A stretch of DNA of 64,000 nt from Methylocapsa palsarum (GTDB taxonomy: Bacteria > Pseudomonadota > Alphaproteobacteria > Rhizobiales > Beijerinckiaceae): assembly GCF_900114285.1 (NCBI RefSeq), contig NZ_FOSN01000001.1, positions 372,001-436,000 of the forward strand, given 5' to 3'. Below are positions 51,753 to 60,462 of the stretch, one piece after another. The notes under the pieces are model-generated. The model saw only the letters and a list, made by a program, of their open reading frames with translations, made no database searches and had not been told where the DNA came from. Position 1 is the stretch's first letter; each line of letters begins with the position of its first letter. The position numbers and the translations under genes are program-made.

Positions 51753-52877
51753 ATGTATCGAACGCGACAGGAAACTCGCAGTCAGAATTTTTGGGCGTTT
51801 AATGCGAATTGCTTCGATCGTAAACGTGTGATCTCCTTGGATAACGGCCTCAGAGTTGAGGGCCGTTCGCCCGGGGCGACATTCCATCTCGATCGTGATT
51901 CTCAAACGCTGATCTTCTCGGCGGGCGATTCAGCGCCGCTTCAAGACTCAGAGCGCACGGCGTTGGCGGCGATCGAGGCGGTTTTTGCGTGGAACCCAGT
52001 CCTCAAATGGCTTCGTCTGAAGTGTGATTCCGCGTCGGAACTGCGACATGCCCTCGCTGCCGGCGCCGCTATACCGGACGGTGATGATCTGATCGTCGCG
52101 CCGGAGATGTTTTGGCAGCTTCCCACTCCATGGATTCCCAGGAATACGTCCACCGCGTTCCCGCAATATCATGTGATGACCGACGGAAAGCACCATCCGC
52201 TGCGCCGACGTCAGCCGGCGGGCGTTGTCTATGCGCGCTATATCCCCTGGCTCGATCAGTCGGTGTCGTTTCGTGTTCTCGACGTCGACGCAGATCTGGA
52301 ACGTTACAATCGATGGATGAACGATCCGCGCATCGACGCGATCTGGGACGAGGCGGGCGATCTTGGACGCCATCGCGCCTATCTTGAAGCACGCCTCGCT
52401 GATCCTCATGTGCTCCCGTTGATTGGTTGTTTCGATGAGTCGCCCTTCGGCTATTTCGAGATTTATTGGGCGAAAGAAAATCGCCTTGGCCCATACTACC
52501 CCTCGGAAGATTATGATCGCGGATGGCATGTGGCGGTTGGGGAAGACGCTTTTCGGGGGCGGGCCTGGATCACAGCATGGCTCCCCTCGCTCATGCATTT
52601 TATGCTTCTCGACGATCCGCGCACACAACGAATTGTCGGCGAACCGAGCGCGACCCACAGCCAGCAGATTCGCAACCTTGAAAAAGCGGGCTTCGCAAAA
52701 ATCAAACATTTCGATTTTCCGCACAAGAGAGCGCTTCTTGTGATGCTCCTGCGCGAGCGTTTTTTCAGAGATCGATTATTGATCCCGAATTTGACGGCAT
52801 CGGGGCAGGAGGAATCTCTGGCGCACGCTCCAAAGCGAGAACTGCAACCTGTTGATGAGCGGGCGACGGCTCAATGA
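51753..52877 (+). CDS. GNAT siderophore N-acyltransferase (IucB/AlcB/VbsA-like)
   Basis: 374 residues. The C-terminal GNAT domain has the siderophore acyltransferase signature: WMNDPRIDAIWDE, GYFEIYWAKENRLGPYY, DYDRGWHVAVGEDAFRGRAW and FLLDDPRT-type segment, then IVGEPSATHSQQIRNLEKAGF. The N-terminal 150 residues are a poorly conserved accessory domain. It acylates the N-hydroxyl-lysine or -ornithine made by the monooxygenase to give a hydroxamate. The stop overlaps the MATE start by ATGA, and it is divergent from the NRPS. Confidence 0.92.
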   Translation: MYRTRQETRSQNFWAFNANCFDRKRVISLDNGLRVEGRSPGATFHLDRDSQTLIFSAGDSAPLQDSERTALAAIEAVFAWNPVLKWLRLKCDSASELRHALAAGAAIPDGDDLIVAPEMFWQLPTPWIPRNTSTAFPQYHVMTDGKHHPLRRRQPAGVVYARYIPWLDQSVSFRVLDVDADLERYNRWMNDPRIDAIWDEAGDLGRHRAYLEARLADPHVLPLIGCFDESPFGYFEIYWAKENRLGPYYPSEDYDRGWHVAVGEDAFRGRAWITAWLPSLMHFMLLDDPRTQRIVGEPSATHSQQIRNLEKAGFAKIKHFDFPHKRALLVMLLRERFFRDRLLIPNLTASGQEESLAHAPKRELQPVDERATAQ

Positions 52878-54328
52878 GCGGCTCGAATACGACTTCGCAG
52901 TCATGTTGCGTCATGGACGATCCGATCGAGTCGGCCAATGTCTCGAAGGAAAGCGCGCGTCTTGGGCCAGCGAATCTCGCGGACCCTCGCCTGGCCTCGC
53001 TCATACTACGTCTCGCCATGCCGTCCGTTCTTGGGCTTTCAATCAATGCCCTCCATCATGTCGTCAACGCGGCGTTCATCGGTATGATGGGCCTTGAGGC
53101 GATTGCCGCAGTCAGCGTCGCGTTGCCGATCTTCCTGTTCGTCTCCGCCCTTGGCCACGGGCTTGGAGTAGGATCCGCCGCGACAATCGGGCGTCTGCTC
53201 GGCGCCCATGACGCGGACGACGCCAGCACAACGGCGACGGTAGGCCTGGGGTTGGCCGGGCTGCTTGGGCTCGCCTGCACCGCAGGCTTGCTCTTGTGGC
53301 TGACGCCGATTCTCCTGTTTTTCGGCGCGACGGACGCCGTCCTGTCATATGCGCAAGATTATGTTGGGGTTTTGGCGTTTGGCTGCGCGCTGATGCTGTT
53401 GCAGATCCTTTGTGATTTTGTGGTTATCTCCGAAGGCAATACGCGTTTCAGTATGTGGACGCTCGTTGGCGCTTTTGCGCTGAATATCGTGCTCGATCCT
53501 ATCTTTATTTTTGGAATGGGTCTCGGCGTGGCGGGCGCGGGCCTCGCGACTATCACGTCGCAGTTCGCGGCGCTCACCGCCTTCGCGATCTATTTTAGCA
53601 GGAAGATCGGCATCCTTCGGATTCATTGGGGATTGTTCCGTCCGAGGCCGGACATATTGCGCCCGATTCTTAATGTGGGCGTCCCTGCGACGCTCACGAC
53701 GGCCTTGTCCGCGGTCGCTTTCACGATGGTCTATCGCGCGGCCGGCGCTTACGGCGGCGACGCGGCCATCGCCGGCGTCGCCATCGCTCTGCGTGTGCTG
53801 ACCTTTGGCGAATTACCGCTGGTTGGATTTTGCATCGGGGCTCAGTCGGTGCTGAGCTATGCTTATGGCGCGGGAGCTCCGGCCCGAGTGCTCGCCGCCA
53901 CGCGGATCATGCTCATTGCGACCACTGCGTTCGCAATCGCTTATGCGTTGACGATTCTGGCTTTTCCGGATGCAATTGTCAGCCTGTTCACGCGAGATCC
54001 CGTCGCGGCGTCGATAGGCGTCAAGGCGCTTGTGGCGTTTCACATCTGTTTCACACTGACGGGCATACATCTCGTCACATTGGTGCTTCTGCAATCGCTT
54101 GACAAAGGCGTGTTCGCGGGGCTCGTCAGTCTCGCTCCGCAAGGCTATCTGCTCATTCCGCTGCTAGTAATCTTGCCGAATTTCTGGGGAATAGAGGGCG
54201 TGATCCTCAGCCTCCCCATAGCGATGGGGCTCACTGCCGCACTATCCCTGATTTTTCTGCTTCGCGAACGAATGCTGCTGCAGAGGACGACAGACTGTTC
54301 CGCTCTTCCACTCTCACATCTGACATGA
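52874..54328 (+). CDS. MATE-family efflux transporter, probable siderophore exporter
   Basis: 484 residues with about twelve membrane helices in two MATE halves, starting after a 40-residue soluble N-terminus. Typical pieces are LRLAMPSVLGLSINALHHVVNAAFIG, GLGVGSAATIGRLLGA, NIVLDPIFIFGMGLGVAGAGLA and the second-half repeat VLSYAYGAGAPARVLAATR. MATE proteins use proton or sodium gradients to expel organic molecules. Overlap with the acyltransferase gene makes export of the siderophore or an intermediate the natural reading. Confidence 0.92.
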   Translation: MSGSNTTSQSCCVMDDPIESANVSKESARLGPANLADPRLASLILRLAMPSVLGLSINALHHVVNAAFIGMMGLEAIAAVSVALPIFLFVSALGHGLGVGSAATIGRLLGAHDADDASTTATVGLGLAGLLGLACTAGLLLWLTPILLFFGATDAVLSYAQDYVGVLAFGCALMLLQILCDFVVISEGNTRFSMWTLVGAFALNIVLDPIFIFGMGLGVAGAGLATITSQFAALTAFAIYFSRKIGILRIHWGLFRPRPDILRPILNVGVPATLTTALSAVAFTMVYRAAGAYGGDAAIAGVAIALRVLTFGELPLVGFCIGAQSVLSYAYGAGAPARVLAATRIMLIATTAFAIAYALTILAFPDAIVSLFTRDPVAASIGVKALVAFHICFTLTGIHLVTLVLLQSLDKGVFAGLVSLAPQGYLLIPLLVILPNFWGIEGVILSLPIAMGLTAALSLIFLLRERMLLQRTTDCSALPLSHLT

Positions 54329-54495
54329 GTTGATGACGTCCGGGCGCGCGGATCCGTGGCCGATCACATGAAATCATTCTACTGGCGGATAGATCAAATG
54401 AGTCTATCCGATCAGAAGTCGCTCTTGTGAAACTTTTTCAATCGACGCCTGACGAATCATAGACTCGCGCGCGGGCCAACATCTGGAAAACAATT

Positions 54496-55677
54496 GTGAA
54501 CACTCCGTTTCCCCATTTCGACGGCCATGAAATGTCTGCGGCGGCTGCAATCGCCGCCGTCGAGGCGTATCCGGCCAACGCCGCTACGCCGCCTATCTTT
54601 CAAACATCGCTGTTCACCTTCGATAATTTCGCCGATATGGCCGACGTCTATGCGGGACGCTCGCATCGGCTCATTTATTCGCGCGGCGACAATCCCACGG
54701 TCATGGAATTTGAACGGCTTATGGCGGCGCTGGACGGCGCGGAAGCGGCGCGCGCGTTTTCAAGCGGGATGGGCGCGATCGCCGCAACAGTCCTCGCCTT
54801 CGTCTCTGCGGGAGATCGCATCGTCACAATACGCCATGTCTATAGCGACGCCTACCGCATGTTCGAATTGCTGCTCTCGGAATTCAACGTGACGGTCGAC
54901 TATGTCGACGGCGCCGACGTCGACGCAGTCGCCGCGGCGCTGCCTGGCGCCCGGCTTCTTTATCTGGAAAGTCCTTCTTCGATGGTGTTCGAGCTGCAGG
55001 ACATCGCCGCGCTCGCGCAGCTGGCGCGAGAAAATGGCGTCGTCAGCGTTCTCGACAATTCCTGGGCGACGCCGGTGTTCCAAAAGCCGATCATCCATGG
55101 CGTCGATCTCGTGATTCACGCCGCATCGAAATATCTCGGGGGGCATAGCGACACCGTCGCGGGGATCGTCTCTGGATCAATGGAACACATCGCCAGAATC
55201 AACAGGCGCACATTTCCTTACCTCGGCGCCAAGCTCTCGCCTTTTGAAGCCTGGCTGCTGATTCGCGGCTTACGCACGTTGCCGCTGCGACTTTCGCACC
55301 ACATGAAAAGCGGAGTTTCAATCGCCGAGCGGCTCAAGAACCATCCAGATGTCCGGCGCGTTTTCCATCCGATCTATTCAAACCATCGAGGCAAAGGCAC
55401 GCTCCATGGATATTCCGGGCTTTTCTCCTTTGAGGTCGACGACGCAATCAACGTCCCTGCCTTTGTTGACGCTTTGCGGGTTTTCCGCCTGGGGGTGAGT
55501 TGGGGAGGCCCTGAAAGTCTCGTCGTGCCCGCGTTGGCGCCTTTGCAATTGCCCGAGGCCAACAGCTTTGCGCGCTTCGGCGTAAGCGCGCGCTTGATCA
55601 GACTACACATCGGTTTCGAGGACGTCGACGGACTGTGGCGGGATCTTGAACAGGCCCTGGCTCAGGGGCGTCTTTGA
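54496..55677 (+). CDS. cystathionine gamma-synthase/transsulfuration-type PLP enzyme (siderophore locus)
   Basis: 393 residues from a GTG. Fold-type I PLP enzyme of the Cys/Met metabolism family: YSRGDNPTVMEFERLMAALDGAEAA, FSSGMGAIAATVLAF, VLDNSWATPVF and the PLP Lys in HAASKYLGGHSD. Family members do gamma-replacement or gamma/beta-elimination on amino acids such as O-acetylhomoserine or cystathionine. In this context it could supply or modify an amino-acid building block for the siderophore, but that is only suggested by position, 167 nt behind the exporter. A second, different member of the family lies at 62263. Confidence 0.9.
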   Translation: MNTPFPHFDGHEMSAAAAIAAVEAYPANAATPPIFQTSLFTFDNFADMADVYAGRSHRLIYSRGDNPTVMEFERLMAALDGAEAARAFSSGMGAIAATVLAFVSAGDRIVTIRHVYSDAYRMFELLLSEFNVTVDYVDGADVDAVAAALPGARLLYLESPSSMVFELQDIAALAQLARENGVVSVLDNSWATPVFQKPIIHGVDLVIHAASKYLGGHSDTVAGIVSGSMEHIARINRRTFPYLGAKLSPFEAWLLIRGLRTLPLRLSHHMKSGVSIAERLKNHPDVRRVFHPIYSNHRGKGTLHGYSGLFSFEVDDAINVPAFVDALRVFRLGVSWGGPESLVVPALAPLQLPEANSFARFGVSARLIRLHIGFEDVDGLWRDLEQALAQGRL

Positions 55678-55733
55678 GCCTGCGTGAGATAAAGCGTCAA
55701 GCATGTCGGCGCGGGAGTTCACCGCGCCCTTGA

Positions 55734-56351
55734 CTATGCGGATGATCCTTGTCGTCGCGCGATCGACCTCCGGCCGCGGCGCCTGTGAGACCCGCCTTCG
55801 CGCGGGAGGGCCTTGTCGGACTCCCCTCGTGTGTGCTCGTTCAGCCGAATAAGGCAATGATCGTGAGCCTCCTGCACCATGAAGGTGACGAGCGTCGGCG
55901 ACACGCCGAGATCTGCCGCAATGCTCTTTTGGGGCGTTCCTGCGATGCGGGCGCGTTCGAAAGCGTAGCGTGTTCGAGGCGGCAGCTCATTAAGCGCAGC
56001 CGCAAGGGCCCGCATGGCTTCGCAATGTTCGATTCGCGCGCAAGGATCAATTGAAGGGCAGGGCATTGCTTCGCCATCCGCCTCCGGCGCCGCTGAACGT
56101 CGTTCCAGTTTTCGCTTGCGCGCATAATCAATCGACAGGTTTCTGACGATTTGCCGGGCAAATCGTTCAGGACTGTCGATACAGGTCTCGTTGCGCATCT
56201 GACTAATCTTGACCGCGGCGTCTTGAACGACGTCTTCGGCCAGGTGCGGGCAGCGCAAAATCCTGATGGCGATCGAAAGGAGTTGTGGTCTATGAGAAAC
56301 AAAGAAATTCAGAAGGATGGCCGCGCTTTCTGCGGGTTTTGAAATCAACAT
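55734..56351 (-). CDS. ECF sigma factor, FecI-like
   Basis: 205 residues. Region 2 (LSIAIRILRCPHLAEDVVQDAAVKI) and region 4 (ALNELPPRTRYAFERARIAGTPQKSIAADLGVSPTLVTFMV) are complete. The last 25 residues are an Arg/Gly-rich tail not typical of the family. FecI-type factors switch on iron-siderophore receptor genes when released by a FecR partner. No FecR-like gene is adjacent, and the receptor gene downstream has no signalling domain, so another trigger is needed. It precedes the receptor on the same strand by 130 nt. Confidence 0.92.
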   Translation of the reverse strand: MLISKPAESAAILLNFFVSHRPQLLSIAIRILRCPHLAEDVVQDAAVKISQMRNETCIDSPERFARQIVRNLSIDYARKRKLERRSAAPEADGEAMPCPSIDPCARIEHCEAMRALAAALNELPPRTRYAFERARIAGTPQKSIAADLGVSPTLVTFMVQEAHDHCLIRLNEHTRGESDKALPREGGSHRRRGRRSIARRQGSSA

Positions 56352-56481
56352 AGCATAACCTTGATGAGAGTCGCGCGTTCAGCGGCCTCGGGACAAATAC
56401 ATCTCGATCGTCGATCAGGCCTGCTTGTGGCGATGTTCGTTAAAAAGAGAGCGTTGTGATCGGGATTGAAGAAATGGGGCG

Positions 56482-58692
56482 TCACCATCTGTATCGCAGG
56501 GAGGCTATGACCGTGCGATCTTGTCCCCAATAGCCAAAACCGGCCTGAGATGTGGAATATTGCTTATTGAACAGGTTTGTCGCGTTCAGCTGAAACCGCA
56601 AGCCGGAAAGCCTTGTGTCGAGCGCGCTAAAATCATAGTGAAGGGCCGCATCGAAAAGCGTCACCGGCTGATTCATAAATGTATTCTGATCATTGCCGTA
56701 GCTCGCGCCGATGTAGCGCATGCCAAATCCAGCGCCGAGCCCTGGCAGGACAGCGTCAGTCGGAAGCGTGTAGTCCCCCCAGATCGAAAATGACTGGGCG
56801 GGGATTCCAGACGGGGCGTTTCCGACTGTGTCCAGGTCGCCGACGATGATCCTTTGCTGAAGCGCCGTATAAGCCAGCGTCACATTGAGGCCGGGCAATG
56901 GATTGACGACGCCCTCGAGTTCAAATCCGCGCGAGCGGACCTCGCCGGTCTGAATCTGGAACGCGATATTTGCCGGGTCCTGACTTAGTGAATTATACTG
57001 GGTTATATCGAAGAGCGCGGCTGAGATCAGCCCGTTCATCCCGGGCGGTTGGTATTTGACGCCGACTTCCTTTTGGTCCCCGGTGATTGGCCGGAACGGC
57101 GCTCCGGCTGCATCCGTCCCGATCGTCGGCACGAAAGAGGTGGCGTAATTGGCGTAAGGCGCAAGACCGATCGGCGACAGATAAGTCAGGCCGACGCGCC
57201 CCGTAAACGCCTGGTCGTTCTGGATTGTCTCGGTCAAGGCGAAACGATCGTTCGTCTTCGTCGAGACCCAGTCATTGCGTCCGCTGACTGTCAAAGTGAG
57301 AGGCCCGAATTTGGCTTGATCCTGGATATAGCCGCCGATCGCGCCTTGCAGCTGATCCACATTATAGGAATATTCAGGGCTGAGAATGAATTGCGAGCCG
57401 TAAGCGGGCTGCGCGGGGAAGAGATAGAGGTCCGGAGCCGAGCCAAAACCAACCTTGTCGTTATATTGCGCGTAGGTGTAGTCGACCCCGGTAAGCACGA
57501 GATGATCGATTGGGCCGGTCGAGAATCGCGTCAGCAGCTGCGTGTCGACGCCGAACGTGCCGAGATGATCAATGACGCGGCCCGTCGAGCGGTTTGCAAT
57601 CAAGGTGGCGAAATCGACGTAGTCGATCTGCGTGTATTTGGCGTCGGCCGAAACATAGGAATAGCGCGCGTTCTGACGCACGGTGAACGTGTCGTCGAAT
57701 TTGTGTTCGAACGCGTAGCCGATGCGGAACTGATTTTGGTTGAAATCGCCGAATGCCGGATCGCCGCTGTAGATATGCGTCAGTTCGCCTTCCGGCGTCT
57801 GGTAGAAGCCCGGATTTCCGGTGGTGAGGCTGTTCATATAGCCGCCGAGGAGCGTCAGCGAGGTCGCCGCGTCCGGCCGCCATGTGAACGCCGGCGCTAT
57901 GAAGTCGCGGTTGTCCTTGACGCCGGGAAGCTGGGTGTCGCTGTCGCGGAAAAGGCCGGTCAGGCGATAGGAAAACACGCCGGCCGGGTCGATTGGACCG
58001 CCGAGATCAAATTGTCCCTGTGCGCGCTGGTAACTGCCGGTCTGGAACTGCAATTCGTGAAAGGTGGTTGCGGTCGGCCGCTTGCTGGTCATATCGATCA
58101 GGCCGCCTGGAGAACCCAACCCGTAGAGGGCGGAACTCGGGCCCCTCAGGACAGTGATGCTGTCGAGGCCGTAAGGCTCCGTTTTGTAAATGGCGAACGG
58201 GCTCGCGGGCTGACGCAGGCCGTCCCGATAGATGCCAGTGTAGGTCATGTCGAAGCCGCGGACATAGAACGAATCGAATCGGGGATCGAAGCCGAAGACT
58301 CCGATTTCGACGCCCGGCGTATAAGCCAGCGCCTCGCTCAACGTCTGCACATTGCGGTCGTCGAGCTGCTCGCGGGTGACGACAGAAACCGACTGCGGAA
58401 CTTCGATGATCGGCGTATCCGTTTTGGTCCCGACATAGGTGCTGTTGGCGACATAGCCCTCGACTGCGGGCCTTGACTGCGACGCCGCGCCATCGCCGCC
58501 CGGCGCCGTCGCAACGACCGCATCAAGAACGAGCGTTCCATCCGCGCCGGACTCCGGCGCGGACTGAGAAGCCTGGCTCGCGGCTTGCGCGCTCGTTGTC
58601 TCCTGACCAGCGGCCGGCGCCAGCGTCGCCAGCGCCGCCCCAACAATGCTCGCTGTAAGCCGAACACGGCCGCGGTTGACTTTGTATCTCAT
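56482..58692 (-). CDS. TonB-dependent siderophore receptor
   Basis: 736 residues from the ATG at 58692 (AAGGAAAG upstream; a longer frame starts at 58737). Signal peptide RLTASIVGAALATLAPAAGQ; a Gln/Ser/Ala-rich linker; a plug domain (PIIEVPQSVSVVTREQLDDRNVQTLSEALAYTPGVE, YVRGFDMTYTGIYRDGLRQ, VLRGPSSALYGLGSPGGLIDMTSKRP); then a beta barrel ending in an aromatic C-terminus (IASLRYRW). It belongs to the FpvA/FhuA-like ferri-siderophore group. It lacks the N-terminal STN signalling domain, so it does not signal by the FecA route. It is the likely importer of the locus siderophore. Confidence 0.95.
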   Translation of the reverse strand: MRYKVNRGRVRLTASIVGAALATLAPAAGQETTSAQAASQASQSAPESGADGTLVLDAVVATAPGGDGAASQSRPAVEGYVANSTYVGTKTDTPIIEVPQSVSVVTREQLDDRNVQTLSEALAYTPGVEIGVFGFDPRFDSFYVRGFDMTYTGIYRDGLRQPASPFAIYKTEPYGLDSITVLRGPSSALYGLGSPGGLIDMTSKRPTATTFHELQFQTGSYQRAQGQFDLGGPIDPAGVFSYRLTGLFRDSDTQLPGVKDNRDFIAPAFTWRPDAATSLTLLGGYMNSLTTGNPGFYQTPEGELTHIYSGDPAFGDFNQNQFRIGYAFEHKFDDTFTVRQNARYSYVSADAKYTQIDYVDFATLIANRSTGRVIDHLGTFGVDTQLLTRFSTGPIDHLVLTGVDYTYAQYNDKVGFGSAPDLYLFPAQPAYGSQFILSPEYSYNVDQLQGAIGGYIQDQAKFGPLTLTVSGRNDWVSTKTNDRFALTETIQNDQAFTGRVGLTYLSPIGLAPYANYATSFVPTIGTDAAGAPFRPITGDQKEVGVKYQPPGMNGLISAALFDITQYNSLSQDPANIAFQIQTGEVRSRGFELEGVVNPLPGLNVTLAYTALQQRIIVGDLDTVGNAPSGIPAQSFSIWGDYTLPTDAVLPGLGAGFGMRYIGASYGNDQNTFMNQPVTLFDAALHYDFSALDTRLSGLRFQLNATNLFNKQYSTSQAGFGYWGQDRTVIASLRYRW

Positions 58693-58746
58693 GATACGCT
58701 TTCCTTGAACAATTCTGTTCAAAGGATACGTCAACAAAAAAATACT

Positions 58747-58785
58747 TCAATAATAATGATTTAGACTTATTCTTATTTAAATATA
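58747..58785 (-). promoter_or_regulatory. AT-rich promoter/iron-box candidate of the receptor gene
   Basis: The only very AT-rich block in the locus (AATAATAATGATTTAGACTT and following TATTCTTATTTAAATATAG) lies directly upstream of the receptor gene. It resembles a degenerate Fur- or Irr-type site but matches no consensus exactly. Confidence 0.35.
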
Positions 58786-58789
58786 GAAG

Positions 58790-60076
58790 CTAATGTGAGC
58801 GCGTTGTCAGGCGTTCTTCGTTCATCTCGCCGGGCGGCTCGCCGACGTGGGCGTTGTCTCGAACCGATTTCGCGGCTCTTGCCGCGCGCCCGCGCAGCTT
58901 CCTCCACCAAATGACGAGTCCCGTGACGGACAGCGCCGCGACGACGACGCCCATCATAGAGATGACAATGCGCCCGGCGAGGCCGGCGATGCGTCCCGAA
59001 TGCAGCGGAAACTGAATTTGGAGGAACAGATCCCCTGCGGTCCCCCGCCAGGGGATCCGATCGCCGAGGAAGCGTCCATCCTCGCCGTCGAAATAAAGCT
59101 CCATGGGGCCGACGCCGGCAGCGCCATGCTCGTCGCCGGGCGCAAAGAACTGCACACTGTACACGCCGAATTGCTGCGCATAGCCGACCGATCCCGCCGG
59201 CGAGTTGAACTCGCGCCGAGCCGTCTCCTCATTCGCGCGCGCTACGATCTCCGGCATCGGAATGCGCGGCATGATCGGGTCGTCAACAGGGCGCGCGACG
59301 CGTAGGTCTGTCGGCGCTGGCGTGAAAGTCGAAAAAAAGTTGACGATCGGCTGCGCGACTTCCTTGTTGAGGTTCAACGAAGCGGCGCTCACCGCCAGAA
59401 TGAAGAGAAGCGCCCATAGCCACAACCCGAATGCGCGATGGATGTCGAAAGTGGCGCGGTATGTCGAAGCCGTCCATTTGATCCGCCAGGCCGGACTCCA
59501 TCGCGCCCGCCAAACCGCGCCGCCGAGCGGACCCGGCGGCAGCGTGAGCGCGAAGCCGACGAAACAATCGATAATCCAAAAGAGAGCAACGCCGCCCATA
59601 AGCCAGACGCCCCATTGTTCGACGCCCCACATTTCCGGGATGCAGAGGCTGAAATGAAGCTTGTAGAGAAATGGAATAAGATGCTCGCGGTCGAGACCGA
59701 TTTCACCCCATTCCCGCCTCCCCAGGATTTCCCCGGTGACAGGATCGATAAAGACTTGATTATAACCCAGGTCGAAAAGTTTTCCTGTCGCAGGGTCGAC
59801 GCGGGCGTCGACGAGGGTCGAAACGGATGTTCCGATTTCCGCGTGAAGCGGCAGGTAGGTGACGAAGCCGCGCGGATCAGCGGCTTCGATCCTCGCCGCA
59901 AGCTCGAACGGCGAGAGGAAGTCTCCGCGGCTTGAAACATGCCATAGCTGCGGATTGAGCCAGCCGTCCAGCTCGTGGTCCCACGAAATAACCGCGCCGG
60001 TCAGCCCCGCGACGATCAGAAACAGAGCGATCGCCACGCCGACCCAACGATGCAAAATGACAAGACCTGGTCTCAT
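58790..60076 (-). CDS. PepSY-associated membrane protein, probable ferri-siderophore reductase
   Basis: 428 residues from the ATG at 60076; a longer frame starts at 60127. Four membrane helices (LHRWVGVAIALFLIVAGLTGAVISW, GVALFWIIDCFVGFALTL, FGLWLWALLFILAVSAAS, IVISMMGVVVAALSVTGLVIWW) surround PepSY-like periplasmic segments, including the His-containing LYKLHFSLCIPEMWG. This is the iron-regulated membrane protein family (PiuB/FsrB-like) thought to reduce ferric siderophores in the periplasm. Directly upstream of the receptor gene, it fits the release of iron from the imported siderophore. Confidence 0.9.
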   Translation of the reverse strand: MRPGLVILHRWVGVAIALFLIVAGLTGAVISWDHELDGWLNPQLWHVSSRGDFLSPFELAARIEAADPRGFVTYLPLHAEIGTSVSTLVDARVDPATGKLFDLGYNQVFIDPVTGEILGRREWGEIGLDREHLIPFLYKLHFSLCIPEMWGVEQWGVWLMGGVALFWIIDCFVGFALTLPPGPLGGAVWRARWSPAWRIKWTASTYRATFDIHRAFGLWLWALLFILAVSAASLNLNKEVAQPIVNFFSTFTPAPTDLRVARPVDDPIMPRIPMPEIVARANEETARREFNSPAGSVGYAQQFGVYSVQFFAPGDEHGAAGVGPMELYFDGEDGRFLGDRIPWRGTAGDLFLQIQFPLHSGRIAGLAGRIVISMMGVVVAALSVTGLVIWWRKLRGRAARAAKSVRDNAHVGEPPGEMNEERLTTRSH

Positions 60077-60462
60077 GAAAGATCTGCCCGGCGGCGGAGC
60101 GCATGCCGCGGCTGCGCGAAAGAGCATCTCTCTCGCTCATTGCTGGAAGATTTCTGATCGACGAAGAGCCGCAACCAGACAATCTGACACAGGCTAAACA
60201 GCAGGAAAAGAAATTGCGAGGTATTTTCAGTAGTTTAGATGTTTTCTAATTCAACGCCGCGGCGCCGCCAGTCCAACGAATTCGGAGGAATGACCGGGTT
60301 CGCGCGAACCCTGTCAAAAATTCGCGGTTTGATTTCTCGCGGTCATCGGCTCTCGCCGGAAGCATCGGCGCGGCGATGCGGCTCTGTCGCAGACGCGGCC
60401 AAGGGCAAACGATGCCCCCGAAAAGCGCGCGCTCGGCGCCGCTCCGGAATCTCTATCCCGCC
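60077..60462. other. 386-nt intergenic region
   Basis: No gene supported. Probable promoter of the PepSY-receptor genes near 60180-60245 (AT-rich, GGTATTTTCAGTAGTTTAG), followed by GC-rich non-coding sequence before the radical SAM gene. Confidence 0.45.

Noticed and set aside
54355-54430. Possible ninth copy of the 116-bp repeat after the MATE gene
   Set aside because: Only the CGATCAGAAGTCGCTC part and a GGATAGA/TCTATCC hairpin resemble it; similarity is too low and ends are missing.
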